A stretch of 64,000 nt of DNA from positions 1-64,000 of the forward strand of contig SCRT01000005.1 of the NCBI GenBank assembly GCA_004298465.1, written 5' to 3'. Origin of the DNA: Nevskiaceae bacterium (GTDB lineage: Bacteria > Pseudomonadota > Gammaproteobacteria > Nevskiales > Nevskiaceae). The notes beneath the pieces are model-generated. The model made no database searches. It was given only the letters and a program-made list of their open reading frames with translations, and was not told where the DNA came from. The translations under genes and the position numbers were made by a program. Shown piece by piece: positions 9,107 through 19,102 of this stretch; within the stretch, counting starts at the first letter, position 1; each line of letters begins with the position of its first letter.

Positions 9107-11107
9107 TCAGACCTGCAGCAAGGCGTGCACGCGTCGTTCGACTTCCTCCGATGTGTAGCCGAACAGCGCCATCACCTGCGGGCCGGGCGCGGATTCGCCA
9201 AAACGCTCGATGCTGAGTACGTCGCCGTCACAACCCACGAATTCGCGCCAGCCGACGCCGACCCCGGCCTCTACCGCCAGCCGTGCCGTGACCGCCTTGG
9301 GCAGCACCTGCTCACGCCATGCCGCATCCTGCGCGCGGAAGATTTCCACGCATGGCATCGACACCACGCGCACCGGCGTCCCGTTCGCACCCAGCGCGGT
9401 GGCGGCCTCGACGCACAGCCCGACTTCCGACCCCGTCGCGATCAGGATCGCACGCGGTGCAGCCTGTGGTTCAAACACGACGTAGCCCCCCCGCGCCACG
9501 TCCGTTGCGCTCGCGGCCGTGTGCAGCTGCTGCGGCAGGTTCTGGCGCGACAGGATGAGCGCGCTGGGGCCGTTGCGCCGCTCGATGGCGGCACGCCACG
9601 CGACGGCGGTTTCAAAGGCGTCCGCCGGCCGCCACAGGTTCAGGTTCGGAATCAGCCGCAGCGCCGCCAGGTGTTCGACCGGCTGGTGCGTCGGGCCGTC
9701 CTCGCCCAGCCCGACGGAATCGTGGCTGTAGACAAAGATCGAGCCGCAGCCCATGAGCGCCGCGACGCGCACCGCGTTGCGCGCATAGTCGGAAAACACC
9801 AGAAACGTGCCGCCGTAGGGAATCAGCCCACCGTGCAGCGTCATGCCGTTGAGCGCGCCGGACATGCCGAATTCACGCACACCCCAGGAAAGGTAGTTGC
9901 CGCCGGCCGCGCCCGGATGCACTGGAACGTCGCCTTTCCAGTCCGTGTTGTTCGAGCCGGTGAGGTCGGCCGAACCGCCGAACAGTTCCGGCAACGACGG
10001 CGCCAGCGCGTTGAGCACGGCCTGCGAGGACTTGCGTGTGGCCTGCGGCTTGCCACCTGCTGCCAGCGTCGCCAGCAAACCCTCGATTTTCGCTTGCCAT
10101 CCCGCCGGCAGCTCGCCCCGCACCCGGCGTCGCAGTTCCGCTGCCTGTGTCGGGTAGTGCTCGGCGTAGCGGCCGAGAAGGTCGGTCCACGCTGCCTCGC
10201 GCGCACGCCCACTGTCGCGCGCATTCCAGCCATCGTAGATTTCCGGCGGAATCTCGAACGGCCCGTACTTCCAACCCAATTTTTGGCGTGCCTTGGCGAT
10301 TTCTTCCGCGCCCAGCGCCGCACCATGGACTTTCGCCGTGCCCTGCATCGTGGGCGCGCCGAAGCCGATCACCGTCTTGCACTGGATCAGCGTCGGCCGC
10401 GCATCCTGGGCCAGCGCGGTCTTGATAGCGGTGTCGATCTCGGCCGGATCGTGGCCGTCGACGTTGCGGATTACCTGCCAGCCATAGGCTTCGAAGCGCG
10501 CCGGTGTGTCGTCGCGGAACCAGCCTTTCACCTCGCCGTCGATGGAAATGCCGTTGTCGTCGTAGAACATCACGAGCTTGCCGAGCCCCAGCGTGCCGGC
10601 GATCGACGCCGCTTCGTGGCTGATGCCTTCCATGAGGCAGCCATCGCCGCAGAACACCCAGGTGTGGTGGTCGACGACCGGGAAACCGTCGCGGTTGAAC
10701 TCCGCAGCCAGCACACGTTCTGCGAGCGCCATGCCCACGGCGTTGGAAATACCTTGCCCGAGCGGGCCGGTCGTCGTTTCCACGCCCGGCGTGATGCCAT
10801 ATTCCGGATGGCCGGGGGTCTTGGAATGCAGTTGCCGGAAATTCCTGAGCTCCGCCAACGGCAGGTCGTAGCCCGCCAGATGCAGGCAAGCGTAGAGCAG
10901 CATGGAGCCATGTCCGTTGGACACGACGAAGCGGTCGCGGTTGAACCACCGCGGATTCGCCGGATTGTGGGACAGGTGGGTGTTCCACAGCACTTCCGCG
11001 ATATCGGCCATGCCCATCGGCATGCCGGGATGGCCGGAATTCGCCTGTTGTACGGCATCCATCGCCAGTGCGCGAATCGCGTTGGCAAGCTCGAAACGGG
11101 TGGGCAT
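9107..11107 (-). CDS. tkt: Transketolase
   Basis: A thiamine-diphosphate enzyme moving two-carbon units between sugar phosphates in the pentose phosphate pathway. The protein has 666 residues, as expected. Hallmarks are SGHPGMPMG near the N-terminus, the ThDP motif [18 protein letters not shown] around 155, and [17 protein letters not shown] in the pyrimidine domain. The start at 11107 is supported by GGAG 7 bases upstream; the longer in-frame extension to 11161 lacks support. It lies upstream of exbB on the same strand. Confidence 0.97.
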   Translation of the reverse strand: MPTRFELANAIRALAMDAVQQANSGHPGMPMGMADIAEVLWNTHLSHNPANPRWFNRDRFVVSNGHGSMLLYACLHLAGYDLPLAELRNFRQLHSKTPGHPEYGITPGVETTTGPLGQGISNAVGMALAERVLAAEFNRDGFPVVDHHTWVFCGDGCLMEGISHEAASIAGTLGLGKLVMFYDDNGISIDGEVKGWFRDDTPARFEAYGWQVIRNVDGHDPAEIDTAIKTALAQDARPTLIQCKTVIGFGAPTMQGTAKVHGAALGAEEIAKARQKLGWKYGPFEIPPEIYDGWNARDSGRAREAAWTDLLGRYAEHYPTQAAELRRRVRGELPAGWQAKIEGLLATLAAGGKPQATRKSSQAVLNALAPSLPELFGGSADLTGSNNTDWKGDVPVHPGAAGGNYLSWGVREFGMSGALNGMTLHGGLIPYGGTFLVFSDYARNAVRVAALMGCGSIFVYSHDSVGLGEDGPTHQPVEHLAALRLIPNLNLWRPADAFETAVAWRAAIERRNGPSALILSRQNLPQQLHTAASATDVARGGYVVFEPQAAPRAILIATGSEVGLCVEAATALGANGTPVRVVSMPCVEIFRAQDAAWREQVLPKAVTARLAVEAGVGVGWREFVGCDGDVLSIERFGESAPGPQVMALFGYTSEEVERRVHALLQV

Positions 11108-11229
11108 GGCAATACTCCAAAGGGTTTCGGCATTGTCCGGCGTGGCTGCCATGCCACGCAAGCCGCCCCAGCGCGAGCGGCCCGCTTCGTCCTTCAGTCT
11201 CTAATCCTCGACCCCGGATTCCGCCCCTT

Positions 11230-12585
11230 TCAGGCCATCGTCACGAGTTCTTCCGCGCTGGTCGGGTGGATTGCCACGGTATCGTCGAAATCCTGCTTCG
11301 TCGCACCCATGCGCACGGCCACGGCAAAACCCTGCAGCAGCTCGTCTGCACCGGCACCGATGACATGCACGCCGACCACGCGCTCCTCCGGCCCGACGCA
11401 CACCAGCTTCATGTGCGTATCGACCTTGTGGTCCAGCACACCGTAATACAGGGCCTTGAAGCGGCTGGTGTAAACGCGCACGGCGGCGCCGAAACGTTCG
11501 CGCGCCGCCGCTTCACTCAGCCCCACCGACCCGATCGGCGGATGGCTGAACACCACGCTCGGCACGTTCTCGTAGTCCATCTTCCGCCCGGCCTGGCCGC
11601 CGAACACGCGGTCGGCCCAGCGCCGACCGGCAGCGATGGCCACCGGCGTCAGGTCCAGCTGGCCGGTCACATCCCCCAGCGCGGCGATGCCGGCCACGCT
11701 GGTTTCCTGCCATTCATCGACGACGATGCGGCCCTTGGTGTCGAGCGCCACGCCCGCCGTCTCAAGGCCGGAATCCGCAGTATTCGGTGTCCGTCCAACC
11801 GCGCTGATGACCTGATCCGCGACGAGCGTGCCGCCCTGCTTAAGCACGACGGCAAGCTGCCCACCGTGCGCCTCGATCGCGGCGGGTTGGGCCTCGAAAT
11901 GCAGCGTAATGCCGCTGGCCTTGCAGGCTTCAGCCAGCGCATCACCGAGCATCGTGTCGAAGTGGCGCAACAGGCGCGTACCGCGCACCACCAGCGCCAC
12001 CTGCGCGCCCAGCGCCTGCAGCACGCCCGCCAGTTCGACCGCGATATAGCCAGCCCCGACCACCACAACCTGTTGCGGACATTGCGCGAGTGCGAAGAAA
12101 CCATCGGAGTCGATTGCCCGTTCGCCGCCGGGGATCTCCAGCCGTGCCGGGCGCCCGCCGGTGGCAACAAGGATGCGACCCGCCCGCAACCGCCGCTCGC
12201 CCACCGCCACCTGGTGCGCGCCGCACAAGCGACCGTGCCCGTGCAACAGGGCAACGTGGCTGTTTTCCAGGTTGCGTGCATAAATGCCGTTCAGCCGTTC
12301 GACGTAGGCATTGCGGCGCTCGACCAGCAAGGCCCAGTTGTGCACGCTGCGGATGGCATCCGACACTGCCGTGAAGCCGTATTCGGGCGCGTCCCGCAAG
12401 GCATCGGCAAGTTGTGCCGCGTGCCACATGACCTTCTTCGGCACACAGCCGACGTTGACGCACGTACCGCCCAGGCGCCCGGCTTCGATCAACGCGACTT
12501 TCGCCCCATAGCGCGCCGCACGCCGCGCCGTGGCGATGCCGCCACTGCCGCCGCCCAGAACCACCAGATCAAAGTCTTCCGCCAC
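11230..12585 (-). CDS. gor: Glutathione-disulfide reductase (class I pyridine nucleotide disulfide oxidoreductase)
   Basis: An FAD- and NAD(P)H-dependent flavoenzyme reducing a disulfide substrate, most likely glutathione. The protein starts at a GTG (12585) preceded by AAGGAG with 7-base spacing, giving 451 residues. It shows the FAD fold LVVLGGGSGGIATARRAA, the redox-active pair C42 and C47 in GGTCVNVGCVPKK, and the C-terminal catalytic His in HPTSAEELV. The CVNVGC motif and length favour glutathione reductase over dihydrolipoamide dehydrogenase, but trypanothione- or mercuric-reductase-like specificity cannot be excluded. Confidence 0.87.
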   Translation of the reverse strand: MAEDFDLVVLGGGSGGIATARRAARYGAKVALIEAGRLGGTCVNVGCVPKKVMWHAAQLADALRDAPEYGFTAVSDAIRSVHNWALLVERRNAYVERLNGIYARNLENSHVALLHGHGRLCGAHQVAVGERRLRAGRILVATGGRPARLEIPGGERAIDSDGFFALAQCPQQVVVVGAGYIAVELAGVLQALGAQVALVVRGTRLLRHFDTMLGDALAEACKASGITLHFEAQPAAIEAHGGQLAVVLKQGGTLVADQVISAVGRTPNTADSGLETAGVALDTKGRIVVDEWQETSVAGIAALGDVTGQLDLTPVAIAAGRRWADRVFGGQAGRKMDYENVPSVVFSHPPIGSVGLSEAAARERFGAAVRVYTSRFKALYYGVLDHKVDTHMKLVCVGPEERVVGVHVIGAGADELLQGFAVAVRMGATKQDFDDTVAIHPTSAEELVTMA

Positions 12586-12709
12586 CGCCGTTCTCCTTAG
12601 CGTTTGTCTGTTCAACCCGTCATGGACGCTGAGACGTGCCTGTACAGCAAAATTCACCGAGTTTCACCAAGCGCGCGATGTTGTGCCCGCCACAATGCCA
12701 CGACTCCGG

Positions 12710-12727
12710 CCAACGCTTGCGCGTTGG
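12710..12727 (-). terminator. Stem-loop between the redoxin gene and gor
   Basis: CCAACGC-TTGC-GCGTTGG forms a perfect 7-bp stem with a tetraloop about 70 bases downstream of the redoxin stop and upstream of gor on the same strand. No U-tract follows, so its terminator role is uncertain. Confidence 0.35.
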
Positions 12728-12798
12728 TGTTCGCACGGCTCCGGGGCAGGCTGGCACGCGCCTGTTCGGGCTTGTAATCGAAGCCCACCGGACCTCGA

Positions 12799-13365
12799 TC
12801 AGCGCGCGCCCGAACCCCATTTGATATTGCAGCCGTAGCTGGGAAGCTGCGTCGGGTTCACGGGCTTGTTCGCCAGCACTGCATCCAATGCCGCGCGCAG
12901 GTCGCGGCCATCGTTCACGGCGTCGTTCTTCGGCGTAGCGGCATCCATGCGCCCGCGGTAGACCAACGCGTCTGCGCGGTCGAAGACGTAGAACTCGGGC
13001 GTGCAGGCAGCGTGGAAGGCGTGCGCCACGTCCTGCGTCTCGTCGTAGAGGTAGGGAAAGGTGTAACCCTGCGCCTGCGCTTCGGCTTTCATCCTGTCCG
13101 GGCCGTCCTCCGGGTAAGCCACCGCATCGTTGCTGCTGATGGCGATGAACGCGATGCCGCATGGCTGGTAGTCGTGCACCACGCGCAGCAACTCGGCCTG
13201 GATGTGTTTGACGTAGGGGCAGTGGTTGCACACGAATATCACGACGGTCGCGGTGGTGCCGCGCAGCGCCGCATAGGCAAGGCGCTGGCCGCTGATGGTA
13301 TCCGGCAGCTCGAAGGCGGGAGCCGGCGTGCCGAGCGGCAGCATCGAAGAAGGTGTCATGGTCAT
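12799..13365 (-). CDS. Thioredoxin-fold (AhpC/TSA-Redoxin) family protein
   Basis: The 188-residue protein has the redoxin opening LGTPAPAFELPDTISGQRLAYAALRG and a CxxC-type active site CNHCPYVKH at about 46-54, followed by the TPEFYVFDRADALVYRG strand. This matches soluble thioredoxin-family proteins with a CNHCP site widely found beside unrelated genes. No signal peptide is seen, so it is probably cytoplasmic; the natural substrate is unknown. It is divergent from mtgA. Confidence 0.85.
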   Translation of the reverse strand: MTMTPSSMLPLGTPAPAFELPDTISGQRLAYAALRGTTATVVIFVCNHCPYVKHIQAELLRVVHDYQPCGIAFIAISSNDAVAYPEDGPDRMKAEAQAQGYTFPYLYDETQDVAHAFHAACTPEFYVFDRADALVYRGRMDAATPKNDAVNDGRDLRAALDAVLANKPVNPTQLPSYGCNIKWGSGAR

Positions 13366-13500
13366 ACGAAGGCATCCTCGTCCACTGTTCAGTTACCTGT
13401 TGCCATCTCGCCCGCATTGTAGGCAGATAGGTCGCGGCGCAGGCAGTTCACGATGGACAATAGCGCCCGTCCATTCTGAATCTCCCCCCGGAGACCCGCC

Positions 13501-14244
13501 GTGCCCGCCCGTGCGCCACACAAACGCCACCCTCCCCGCCCCCGTCACAGTACACGGCGCGTGCTCGCCTGGGCCGCCGGTGCATGGCTGGCCGCCACCA
13601 TCTCGCCGGTATTGGTGTTCCGCGTGATGCCGGTTCCGACCAGCGCCTACATGCTGGAGCAACGCATCGCCTGGCTGCGCGCCGGAGAGCCGCACCCCCC
13701 GCTGCGACAGCACTGGGTACCGCTGGAGCGGATTTCACCGCAGCTGCAGCTTGCCGTCATCGCATCCGAGGACCAGAAGTTTCCGTACCACCACGGCTTC
13801 GACGTCGACGCGATCCGTGACGCATTGCGCTACAACGCCCGCCACCGCAAGACGCGCGGCGCCAGCACGATTTCACAGCAGACCGCGCGCAACCTGTTCC
13901 TGTGGCCCGCCCGCACCTGGGTGCGCAAGGGGTTGGAAGTCTATTTCACCGTGCTGCTGGAAACGCTATGGCCGAAGCAGCGCATCCTGGCTGTGTACCT
14001 GAACATCGCCCAGTTCGGGGACGGCATCTACGGCGCCGAAGCCGCTGCGCGGGCATGGTTCGACACCTCTGCCGCGGCGCTGACCGCCCAGCAGGCGGCA
14101 CAGCTGGCTGCCGTCCTGCCAGCACCCAAGCGTCTGCACGCCGGGCAGCCTTCCGCCTACGTACTGGAGCGCGCCGCAGCCATCCGCGAGCAAATGGCGA
14201 ACCTCGGACCGGGGTATCTGCCCCCGACTTCCCTGCACTATTGA
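13501..14244 (+). CDS. mtgA: Monofunctional biosynthetic peptidoglycan transglycosylase
   Basis: MtgA polymerises lipid II glycan strands at the inner membrane. The 247-residue protein has a basic N-terminus, one membrane anchor (about 21-42) and a family 51 glycosyltransferase domain with catalytic Glu E90 in ASEDQKF, the RGASTISQQTARNLFL motif and KQRILAVYLNIAQFG. The GTG start has GGAG 7 bases upstream. Length agrees with E. coli MtgA (242). Confidence 0.95.
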   Translation: MPARAPHKRHPPRPRHSTRRVLAWAAGAWLAATISPVLVFRVMPVPTSAYMLEQRIAWLRAGEPHPPLRQHWVPLERISPQLQLAVIASEDQKFPYHHGFDVDAIRDALRYNARHRKTRGASTISQQTARNLFLWPARTWVRKGLEVYFTVLLETLWPKQRILAVYLNIAQFGDGIYGAEAAARAWFDTSAAALTAQQAAQLAAVLPAPKRLHAGQPSAYVLERAAAIREQMANLGPGYLPPTSLHY

Positions 14245-14313
14245 TGGCGGGGCTTCAGGCCTCGGCTGCAAGTGCACGATTCAACGAGAAAACCTCATTA
14301 AATCCACAACCTC

Positions 14314-14322
14314 TGTGGATAA
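14314..14322 (-). promoter_or_regulatory. DnaA-box match TTATCCACA
   Basis: The plus strand reads TGTGGATAA, the exact complement of the strong DnaA box TTATCCACA. It forms half of the palindrome at 14302-14320. Confidence 0.45.
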
Positions 14323-14505
14323 AACTGTTGACAACCGCCCCCACAGGCGTCGAAAGCTAAACGCCATGCCGCCCACAAGCACTCTGCGGATTTTTTCGAC
14401 AAAACACGAATATCTTTGTATTTCAACAAATTGCAAAGTTCTCTCCATTTTCAACAACCGTTCGCCACGCGCTGCCGCGAGGAATTACCTCGCTGCGCCG
14501 CACAA

Positions 14506-14514
14506 TGTGTATAA
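14506..14514 (-). promoter_or_regulatory. DnaA-box match TTATACACA
   Basis: The plus strand reads TGTGTATAA, complement of TTATACACA, which fits the relaxed box TTWTNCACA. It lies 184 bases from the first box in the same orientation. Confidence 0.35.
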
Positions 14515-14626
14515 GTCTTGCAACGAAATGCTTGCCACCCCACAATCCACACGCTTTCGTACCCCCCGGAATGCCTCCCGGCCTGCGCAGCGACGGGCGG
14601 TGGACACCCCGCGCTAAACTGGACAA

Positions 14627-15394
14627 ATGCAGATTCCGAACGTCCTGTGCATTTCCGGCTTTGATCCCAGCGGCGGTGCGGGCATGCAGGCGGACATCGA
14701 AAGCTGCGCCGCGAACGGCACGCATGCGCTCGGTATCGTCACGGCGCTGACGGCGCAGAACACGCGCAACGCCGTGCGCGTGGAAGCGGTCGCGCCGGCT
14801 GCGCTGGAAGAACAGCTGGACGTGCTGCTCGCCGACTGCCGGCCGGCGGCCATCAAGATCGGACTGATCGGCTCCGCCGGGCAGATTCCCCTGATCGTGC
14901 GCACGATCCGCGCACTGCAGGTGCCGGTGGTGTGCGACCCGGTGCTGCGCGCCGGCGGCGGCGCCACGCTGCTGGCCGACGCGACCGCCGCGCAGTTGGC
15001 TGCTGACTTGTTTCCGCACGTCACCGTCATCACACCCAACGCAGCGGAAGCGCGGCGGCTGGTGCCCGCCGCCGCGAACCTGCCGGACGCCGCGCGCCAG
15101 CTTGGCGAGCGCGCCGGCTGTGCCGTACTCGTCACTGGCGGCGACGAGGCCACGGCGCAGGTGGAAGACTGGCTGCACTTGCCGAATGGCAGCACCCGCA
15201 GCTGGCGCGAGCCGCGCGTCGCCGGGCATTTCCACGGTGCCGGCTGCACGCTGTCGAGCGCCATCGCGGCCCGCCTGGCACGCGGCGAGGCGCTGGCGGA
15301 CGCCATCGGAAACGCCCGCGCCTATGTCCACACCGCGCTGTCGCGCGCGTTGCAGGTGGGCGGAGGTCGGCTGGTTCCCGGGCGCTTTGCATGA
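14627..15394 (+). CDS. thiD: Hydroxymethylpyrimidine/phosphomethylpyrimidine kinase
   Basis: ThiD phosphorylates HMP and HMP-P to HMP-PP for thiamine synthesis. The 255-residue ribokinase-like protein begins with [19 protein letters not shown], carries IKIGLIGS and [11 protein letters not shown], and has the C-terminal anion-hole motif [13 protein letters not shown]. The last bases overlap thiE (ATGA), so thiD-thiE are coupled and supply successive substrates. Confidence 0.95.
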   Translation: MQIPNVLCISGFDPSGGAGMQADIESCAANGTHALGIVTALTAQNTRNAVRVEAVAPAALEEQLDVLLADCRPAAIKIGLIGSAGQIPLIVRTIRALQVPVVCDPVLRAGGGATLLADATAAQLAADLFPHVTVITPNAAEARRLVPAAANLPDAARQLGERAGCAVLVTGGDEATAQVEDWLHLPNGSTRSWREPRVAGHFHGAGCTLSSAIAARLARGEALADAIGNARAYVHTALSRALQVGGGRLVPGRFA

Positions 15395-16065
15395 ACCCGG
15401 CAGCCGCTCCGCCCAACGCGCCGTGGCGCGGCGTCTACGCCATTACCTCCGCCGCGCTGTGCGCCGACAACGGCCAGCTCGTCGCGTACTGCGAAGCGGC
15501 CCTGCGCGGCGGCATCCGGGCACTGCAGTACCGCGACAAGAACAACCCGCCCGTGGTGCGCCGGCGCCTGGCGACGGTGCTGGCCGGCTTGTGCCGCCAC
15601 TTCCACGTTCCGCTCATCGTCAACGACGACGTGGAACTTGCCGCACAAGTGGGCGCCGCCGGGGTTCATCTCGGTGTCACGGATGGCTCTATCGCTGCCG
15701 CCCGCGCGCGCCTCGGCCCGGCCGCGGTGATCGGCGCAAGCTGCGGACACGACCTGCAACGCGCACAGGCTGCATTGCAGGAAGGCGCGAGTTACGTCGC
15801 CTTCGGCCGCTTCTTCCCGTCCCGCACCAAGCCCGATGCACCGCTGGCTCCGCTAGAATTGCTGCCTGCGGCACGGCGGCAACTGCAGGCACCGATCTGC
15901 GCCATCGGCGGCATCCACCCGGACAACGGCGCGACACTGGTTGCAGCCGGCGCCGATCTGCTGGCTGCTGTCGAAGGCGTGTTCGACCACGCCGACGTTG
16001 CACAGGTCACGACCGCCGTGCAGCGTTACCGGGCGCTGTTCGACAGCGCGCAGCCCCTTTCATAA
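15391..16065 (+). CDS. thiE: Thiamine-phosphate synthase
   Basis: ThiE joins HMP-PP and the thiazole phosphate into thiamine phosphate. The 224-residue TIM-barrel protein shows GVYAITS at the first strand, LQYRDKNN pyrophosphate-binding residues, [26 protein letters not shown] and [10 protein letters not shown] near the end. It starts within the thiD stop and is cotranscribed with it. Confidence 0.95.
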   Translation: MNPAAAPPNAPWRGVYAITSAALCADNGQLVAYCEAALRGGIRALQYRDKNNPPVVRRRLATVLAGLCRHFHVPLIVNDDVELAAQVGAAGVHLGVTDGSIAAARARLGPAAVIGASCGHDLQRAQAALQEGASYVAFGRFFPSRTKPDAPLAPLELLPAARRQLQAPICAIGGIHPDNGATLVAAGADLLAAVEGVFDHADVAQVTTAVQRYRALFDSAQPLS

Positions 16066-16133
16066 CCGGCGTTTGCGAGTCCAGTGCAGTGAAAACCAGC
16101 ACGTTTCTACCTTCCCCCGACACGGGCCACCCC

Positions 16134-17429
16134 ATGGGGCGTTCAGCACAACTGATCGAGCGTGCGCGCCACCACATTCCCGGCGGCGTGAATTCGCCGG
16201 TGCGCGCGTTCCGCTCCGTCGGCGGCACGCCCCCCTTCATCGTCTCCGCACACGGTGCGTGGCTGACGGACGCCGACGGCAACCGCTACATCGACTATGT
16301 CGGCTCGTGGGGCCCGATGATCCTCGGCCACCAGCACCCAGCGGTGGTGGACGCGGTCCGCCGCCAGGCCAGCATCGGCACCAGTTACGGCGCACCGACG
16401 GAACTCGAAGTCGAGATGGCAGAACTGCTGTGTCGCCGCGTGCCCGGCCTGGAGCAGGTGCGGCTGGTGAATTCCGGTACCGAAGCCACGATGTCGGCCC
16501 TGCGCCTGGCGCGCGGCGCGACCGGTCGCGACGCGATCCTGAAATTCGAAGGCTGCTACCACGGGCACAGCGATTCGCTGCTGGTGAAGGCCGGCTCCGG
16601 CGCCCTTACTTTTGGAGTGCCGACTTCGCCCGGCGTGCCCGCCGATCTTGCCCGCCACACGCTGACCACGCCCTACAACGACCTCGCCGCCGTCGAGGCG
16701 CTGTTTGCGGAACGGGGCCGCGAGCTGGCGGCCGTCATCGTCGAGCCGATCGCCGGCAACATGAACTGCATCCCGCCCGCACCCGGCTTTCTCGCCGGCC
16801 TGCGCGCGCTGTGCACGCAGTACGGCACGGTATTGATCTTCGACGAGGTGATGACCGGCTTTCGCGTCCACCCGCAGGGTGCATCCGGGCTTTACGGCAT
16901 CACGGCCGACCTCGTCACGCTCGGCAAGATCATCGGCGGCGGCCTGCCGATCGGCGCCTTCGGCGGCCGTGCGGACTTGATGTCGCAGATTGCCCCGGTC
17001 GGCCCCGTCTACCAGGCCGGCACACTGTCCGGCAACCCCTTGGCCGTCACCGCCGGGCTCACGCTGCTGCGCTTGCTCGACGACCCCCACCTCTACGACA
17101 AGCTGGACACGTGGACGGAACGCTTCATTTCCGGACTGCGCGAAGCGGCAGAAACGGCTGGCGTGCCGTTCTTCGCCCGTCACATCGGCAGCATGTTCGG
17201 GCTGTTCTTCACCGCGGCCGCCAGCGTCGACGACTACGCCACCGTCACCAGCTGCAACGCTGCGGCCTTCAACAGCTTCTTCCACGCCATGCTTGAGCGT
17301 GGCGTCTATCTCGCGCCATCGCTCTATGAAGCCGGCTTCACGTCCGCCGCACACGGTGCGCGGGAACTCGACCGTACGCTGGCAGCGGCAGCAGAGGCTT
17401 TCGCGGAAGTCGCCAAGGGGGCGCAATGA
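16134..17429 (+). CDS. hemL: Glutamate-1-semialdehyde 2,1-aminomutase
   Basis: A PLP enzyme making 5-aminolevulinate in the C5 heme pathway. The ATG at 16134 gives 431 residues beginning [18 protein letters not shown], matching the family start; a GTG at 16089 would add 15 residues without family similarity. The PLP lysine is K265 in [12 protein letters not shown], and [12 protein letters not shown] and [13 protein letters not shown] are present. Its TGA overlaps the ftsY ATG by 4 bases. Heme made here feeds the downstream heme A enzymes. Confidence 0.96.
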   Translation: MGRSAQLIERARHHIPGGVNSPVRAFRSVGGTPPFIVSAHGAWLTDADGNRYIDYVGSWGPMILGHQHPAVVDAVRRQASIGTSYGAPTELEVEMAELLCRRVPGLEQVRLVNSGTEATMSALRLARGATGRDAILKFEGCYHGHSDSLLVKAGSGALTFGVPTSPGVPADLARHTLTTPYNDLAAVEALFAERGRELAAVIVEPIAGNMNCIPPAPGFLAGLRALCTQYGTVLIFDEVMTGFRVHPQGASGLYGITADLVTLGKIIGGGLPIGAFGGRADLMSQIAPVGPVYQAGTLSGNPLAVTAGLTLLRLLDDPHLYDKLDTWTERFISGLREAAETAGVPFFARHIGSMFGLFFTAAASVDDYATVTSCNAAAFNSFFHAMLERGVYLAPSLYEAGFTSAAHGARELDRTLAAAAEAFAEVAKGAQ

Positions 17430-18352
17430 CGCGTCCAGCGGAAAATACCTTCCAGCGCCTGCGGCGCAAGATCAACCGCGGCGATTCGTGGCTCACCACC
17501 GACCTCGGGCGGCTGTTCACGGCCGACAAGCTCGGCGACGATGCCGTGGAGCACATCGAGGAACGGCTGCTCCTGGCCGACGCCGGCGTGGAAGCAAGCA
17601 CGGCACTCGGCCAGTTCACACACCGCGAGATCATGAGCGGGCGCGTCACGAAGGAAACGCAGCTGCGCGAAGTGCTGCACGACGCACTGCTGGACCTCCT
17701 TGTGCCCTGCGACCAGCCGTTGGTTATCCCGACCGCCGACAAGCCGTTTGTGATCTTCGTCGTCGGCGTCAACGGAGTTGGCAAGACCACTACCATCGGC
17801 AAGCTGGCGGCCCGGTTCCGCAACGACGGCCACCGCGTACTGCTGGCGGCCGGCGACACTTTCCGCGCTGCCGCGACGGAACAGCTCACCACGTGGTCGC
17901 AGCGCACGGGAGCTGAGCTGGTAACACAGGGCGCCGGCGCCGACCCGGCCTCGGTGGCCTACGACGCGGTGCAGGCGGCGCAGAAGCGCGGCATCGACAT
18001 CGTCATCGTCGATACCGCCGGGCGCCTGCACACGCAAGCCCATCTGATGGACGAGCTGCGCAAGATCAAACGCGTGGTCCAGAAGCTGGACCCAGCGGCC
18101 CCCCACGAAGTGCTGCTGGTGCTGGACGCCACGACCGGCGCGAACGCCCTCAACCAGGCGCAGCAGTTCCACGCTGCGGTCGGCGTCACCGGGCTTGCCG
18201 TCACCAAGCTGGACGGCACGGCGAAAGGCGGCGTGCTGCTGGCGATCGCCAAGCAGATGAAGTTGCCGGTGCGCTTCGTTGGCATCGGCGAAGGTGTCGA
18301 CGACCTGCTGCCTTTCAACGCTAAATCCTACGTGGAAGCACTGGTCGCCTGA
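17426..18352 (+). CDS. ftsY: Signal recognition particle receptor FtsY
   Basis: FtsY is the SRP-receptor GTPase that delivers translating ribosomes to the membrane. The 308-residue protein contains the NG domain with the P-loop GVNGVGKT (114-121), DTAGRLHT and [10 protein letters not shown]. The long acidic A domain of E. coli FtsY is missing; only a short N-terminal region precedes the N domain, as in many compact FtsY proteins. It heads the ftsY-ftsE-ftsX set and overlaps hemL. Confidence 0.96.
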   Translation: MTRPAENTFQRLRRKINRGDSWLTTDLGRLFTADKLGDDAVEHIEERLLLADAGVEASTALGQFTHREIMSGRVTKETQLREVLHDALLDLLVPCDQPLVIPTADKPFVIFVVGVNGVGKTTTIGKLAARFRNDGHRVLLAAGDTFRAAATEQLTTWSQRTGAELVTQGAGADPASVAYDAVQAAQKRGIDIVIVDTAGRLHTQAHLMDELRKIKRVVQKLDPAAPHEVLLVLDATTGANALNQAQQFHAAVGVTGLAVTKLDGTAKGGVLLAIAKQMKLPVRFVGIGEGVDDLLPFNAKSYVEALVA

Positions 18353-18403
18353 TGCTCTGCCCCGTATCCCTCCGCCTTGAACCCAGGCCACACGGTTGCG
18401 CCC

Positions 18404-19102
18404 ATGCCCGACGCGATTCGATTTGAGAACGTCAGCCATCGCTATGACGACACTGCCAACCCGGTGCTGTCGGGCGTCAGCTTCTCGCTGGCACAAGGCG
18501 AGATGGCGTTTCTTACCGGACCCTCCGGCGCCGGCAAGAGCACGATCCTGCAGCTCATCGGCGGCCTGCAGCATCCGGTTCAGGGCGAAGTCTTCGTCAA
18601 CGAACGCGCACTGTCGAAGCAGCGCGGCCGCGCCCTTGACGCGCACCGGCGCGCGATCGGCATGGTGTTCCAGGACGCCCGGCTCGTGCCACACCTTAGC
18701 GCCTTCGACAACGTCGCCCTGCCCCTGCTGATCCGTGGCCAGCCTGCGGAAGATATCGGCTCGCGCGTGCGGGCAGCGCTCGACGCCGTCGGCCTGCGCG
18801 GCCACGAAAACGCGGCGCCGGCCACGCTCTCCAGCGGCGAGCAGCAGCGCGTCGGCATCGCCCGCGCCATCGTTGCCCGCCCGGCCCTGTTGCTTGCGGA
18901 CGAGCCCACCGGCAACCTGGACTTGTCCCGCGCACGCGAAGTGCTGCAACTGTTCGCACGCTTCAACGAAGTCGGAACGAGCGTGCTGATCGTCACGCAC
19001 GCCGTCAACCTCGTGGCCGAACTACCCTACCGAGTCATGCGGCTGCAAGGCGGCCACCTGGCTCAACTGAACCGGAGAACGGCCGATGTCACGACGCCTT
19101 GA
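18404..19102 (+). CDS. ftsE: Cell division ATP-binding protein FtsE
   Basis: The ATPase of the FtsEX complex that activates septal peptidoglycan hydrolases. The ATG at 18404 gives 232 residues; an upstream TTG at 18377 is unlikely. Walker A is GPSGAGKS (39-46), the signature is a variant [15 protein letters not shown] (LSSGE in place of LSGGE), and Walker B is [12 protein letters not shown]. The end overlaps ftsX by 17 bases. Confidence 0.95.
   Translation: MPDAIRFENVSHRYDDTANPVLSGVSFSLAQGEMAFLTGPSGAGKSTILQLIGGLQHPVQGEVFVNERALSKQRGRALDAHRRAIGMVFQDARLVPHLSAFDNVALPLLIRGQPAEDIGSRVRAALDAVGLRGHENAAPATLSSGEQQRVGIARAIVARPALLLADEPTGNLDLSRAREVLQLFARFNEVGTSVLIVTHAVNLVAELPYRVMRLQGGHLAQLNRRTADVTTP

Larger units (their letters stand above)
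14245..14626. other. 382-bp AT-richer intergenic region with DnaA-box matches
   Basis: No gene is seen between mtgA and thiD. The sequence is AT-richer than its surroundings, especially 14385-14460, and contains two 9-mers fitting TTWTNCACA on the minus strand. A perfect ATCCACA/TGTGGAT palindrome (14302-14320) encloses the first. A conserved replication-origin context (dnaA, dnaN, gidA) is absent. Confidence 0.5.

Noticed and set aside
8726-11446. 906-codon plus-strand ORF antisense to exbB and tkt
   Set aside because: The minus strand encodes well-recognised ExbB and transketolase; the antisense translation is Arg/His/Gln-rich, as expected from high-GC shadow frames.
14302-14514. Chromosomal replication origin
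   Set aside because: Only two DnaA-box matches and none of the dnaA, dnaN, gyrB, rpmH or gidA neighbours; reported only as boxes.
16089-16133. GTG start for hemL adding 15 residues
   Set aside because: HemL proteins begin near the SRSxxLFERA segment, which matches the ATG at 16134.
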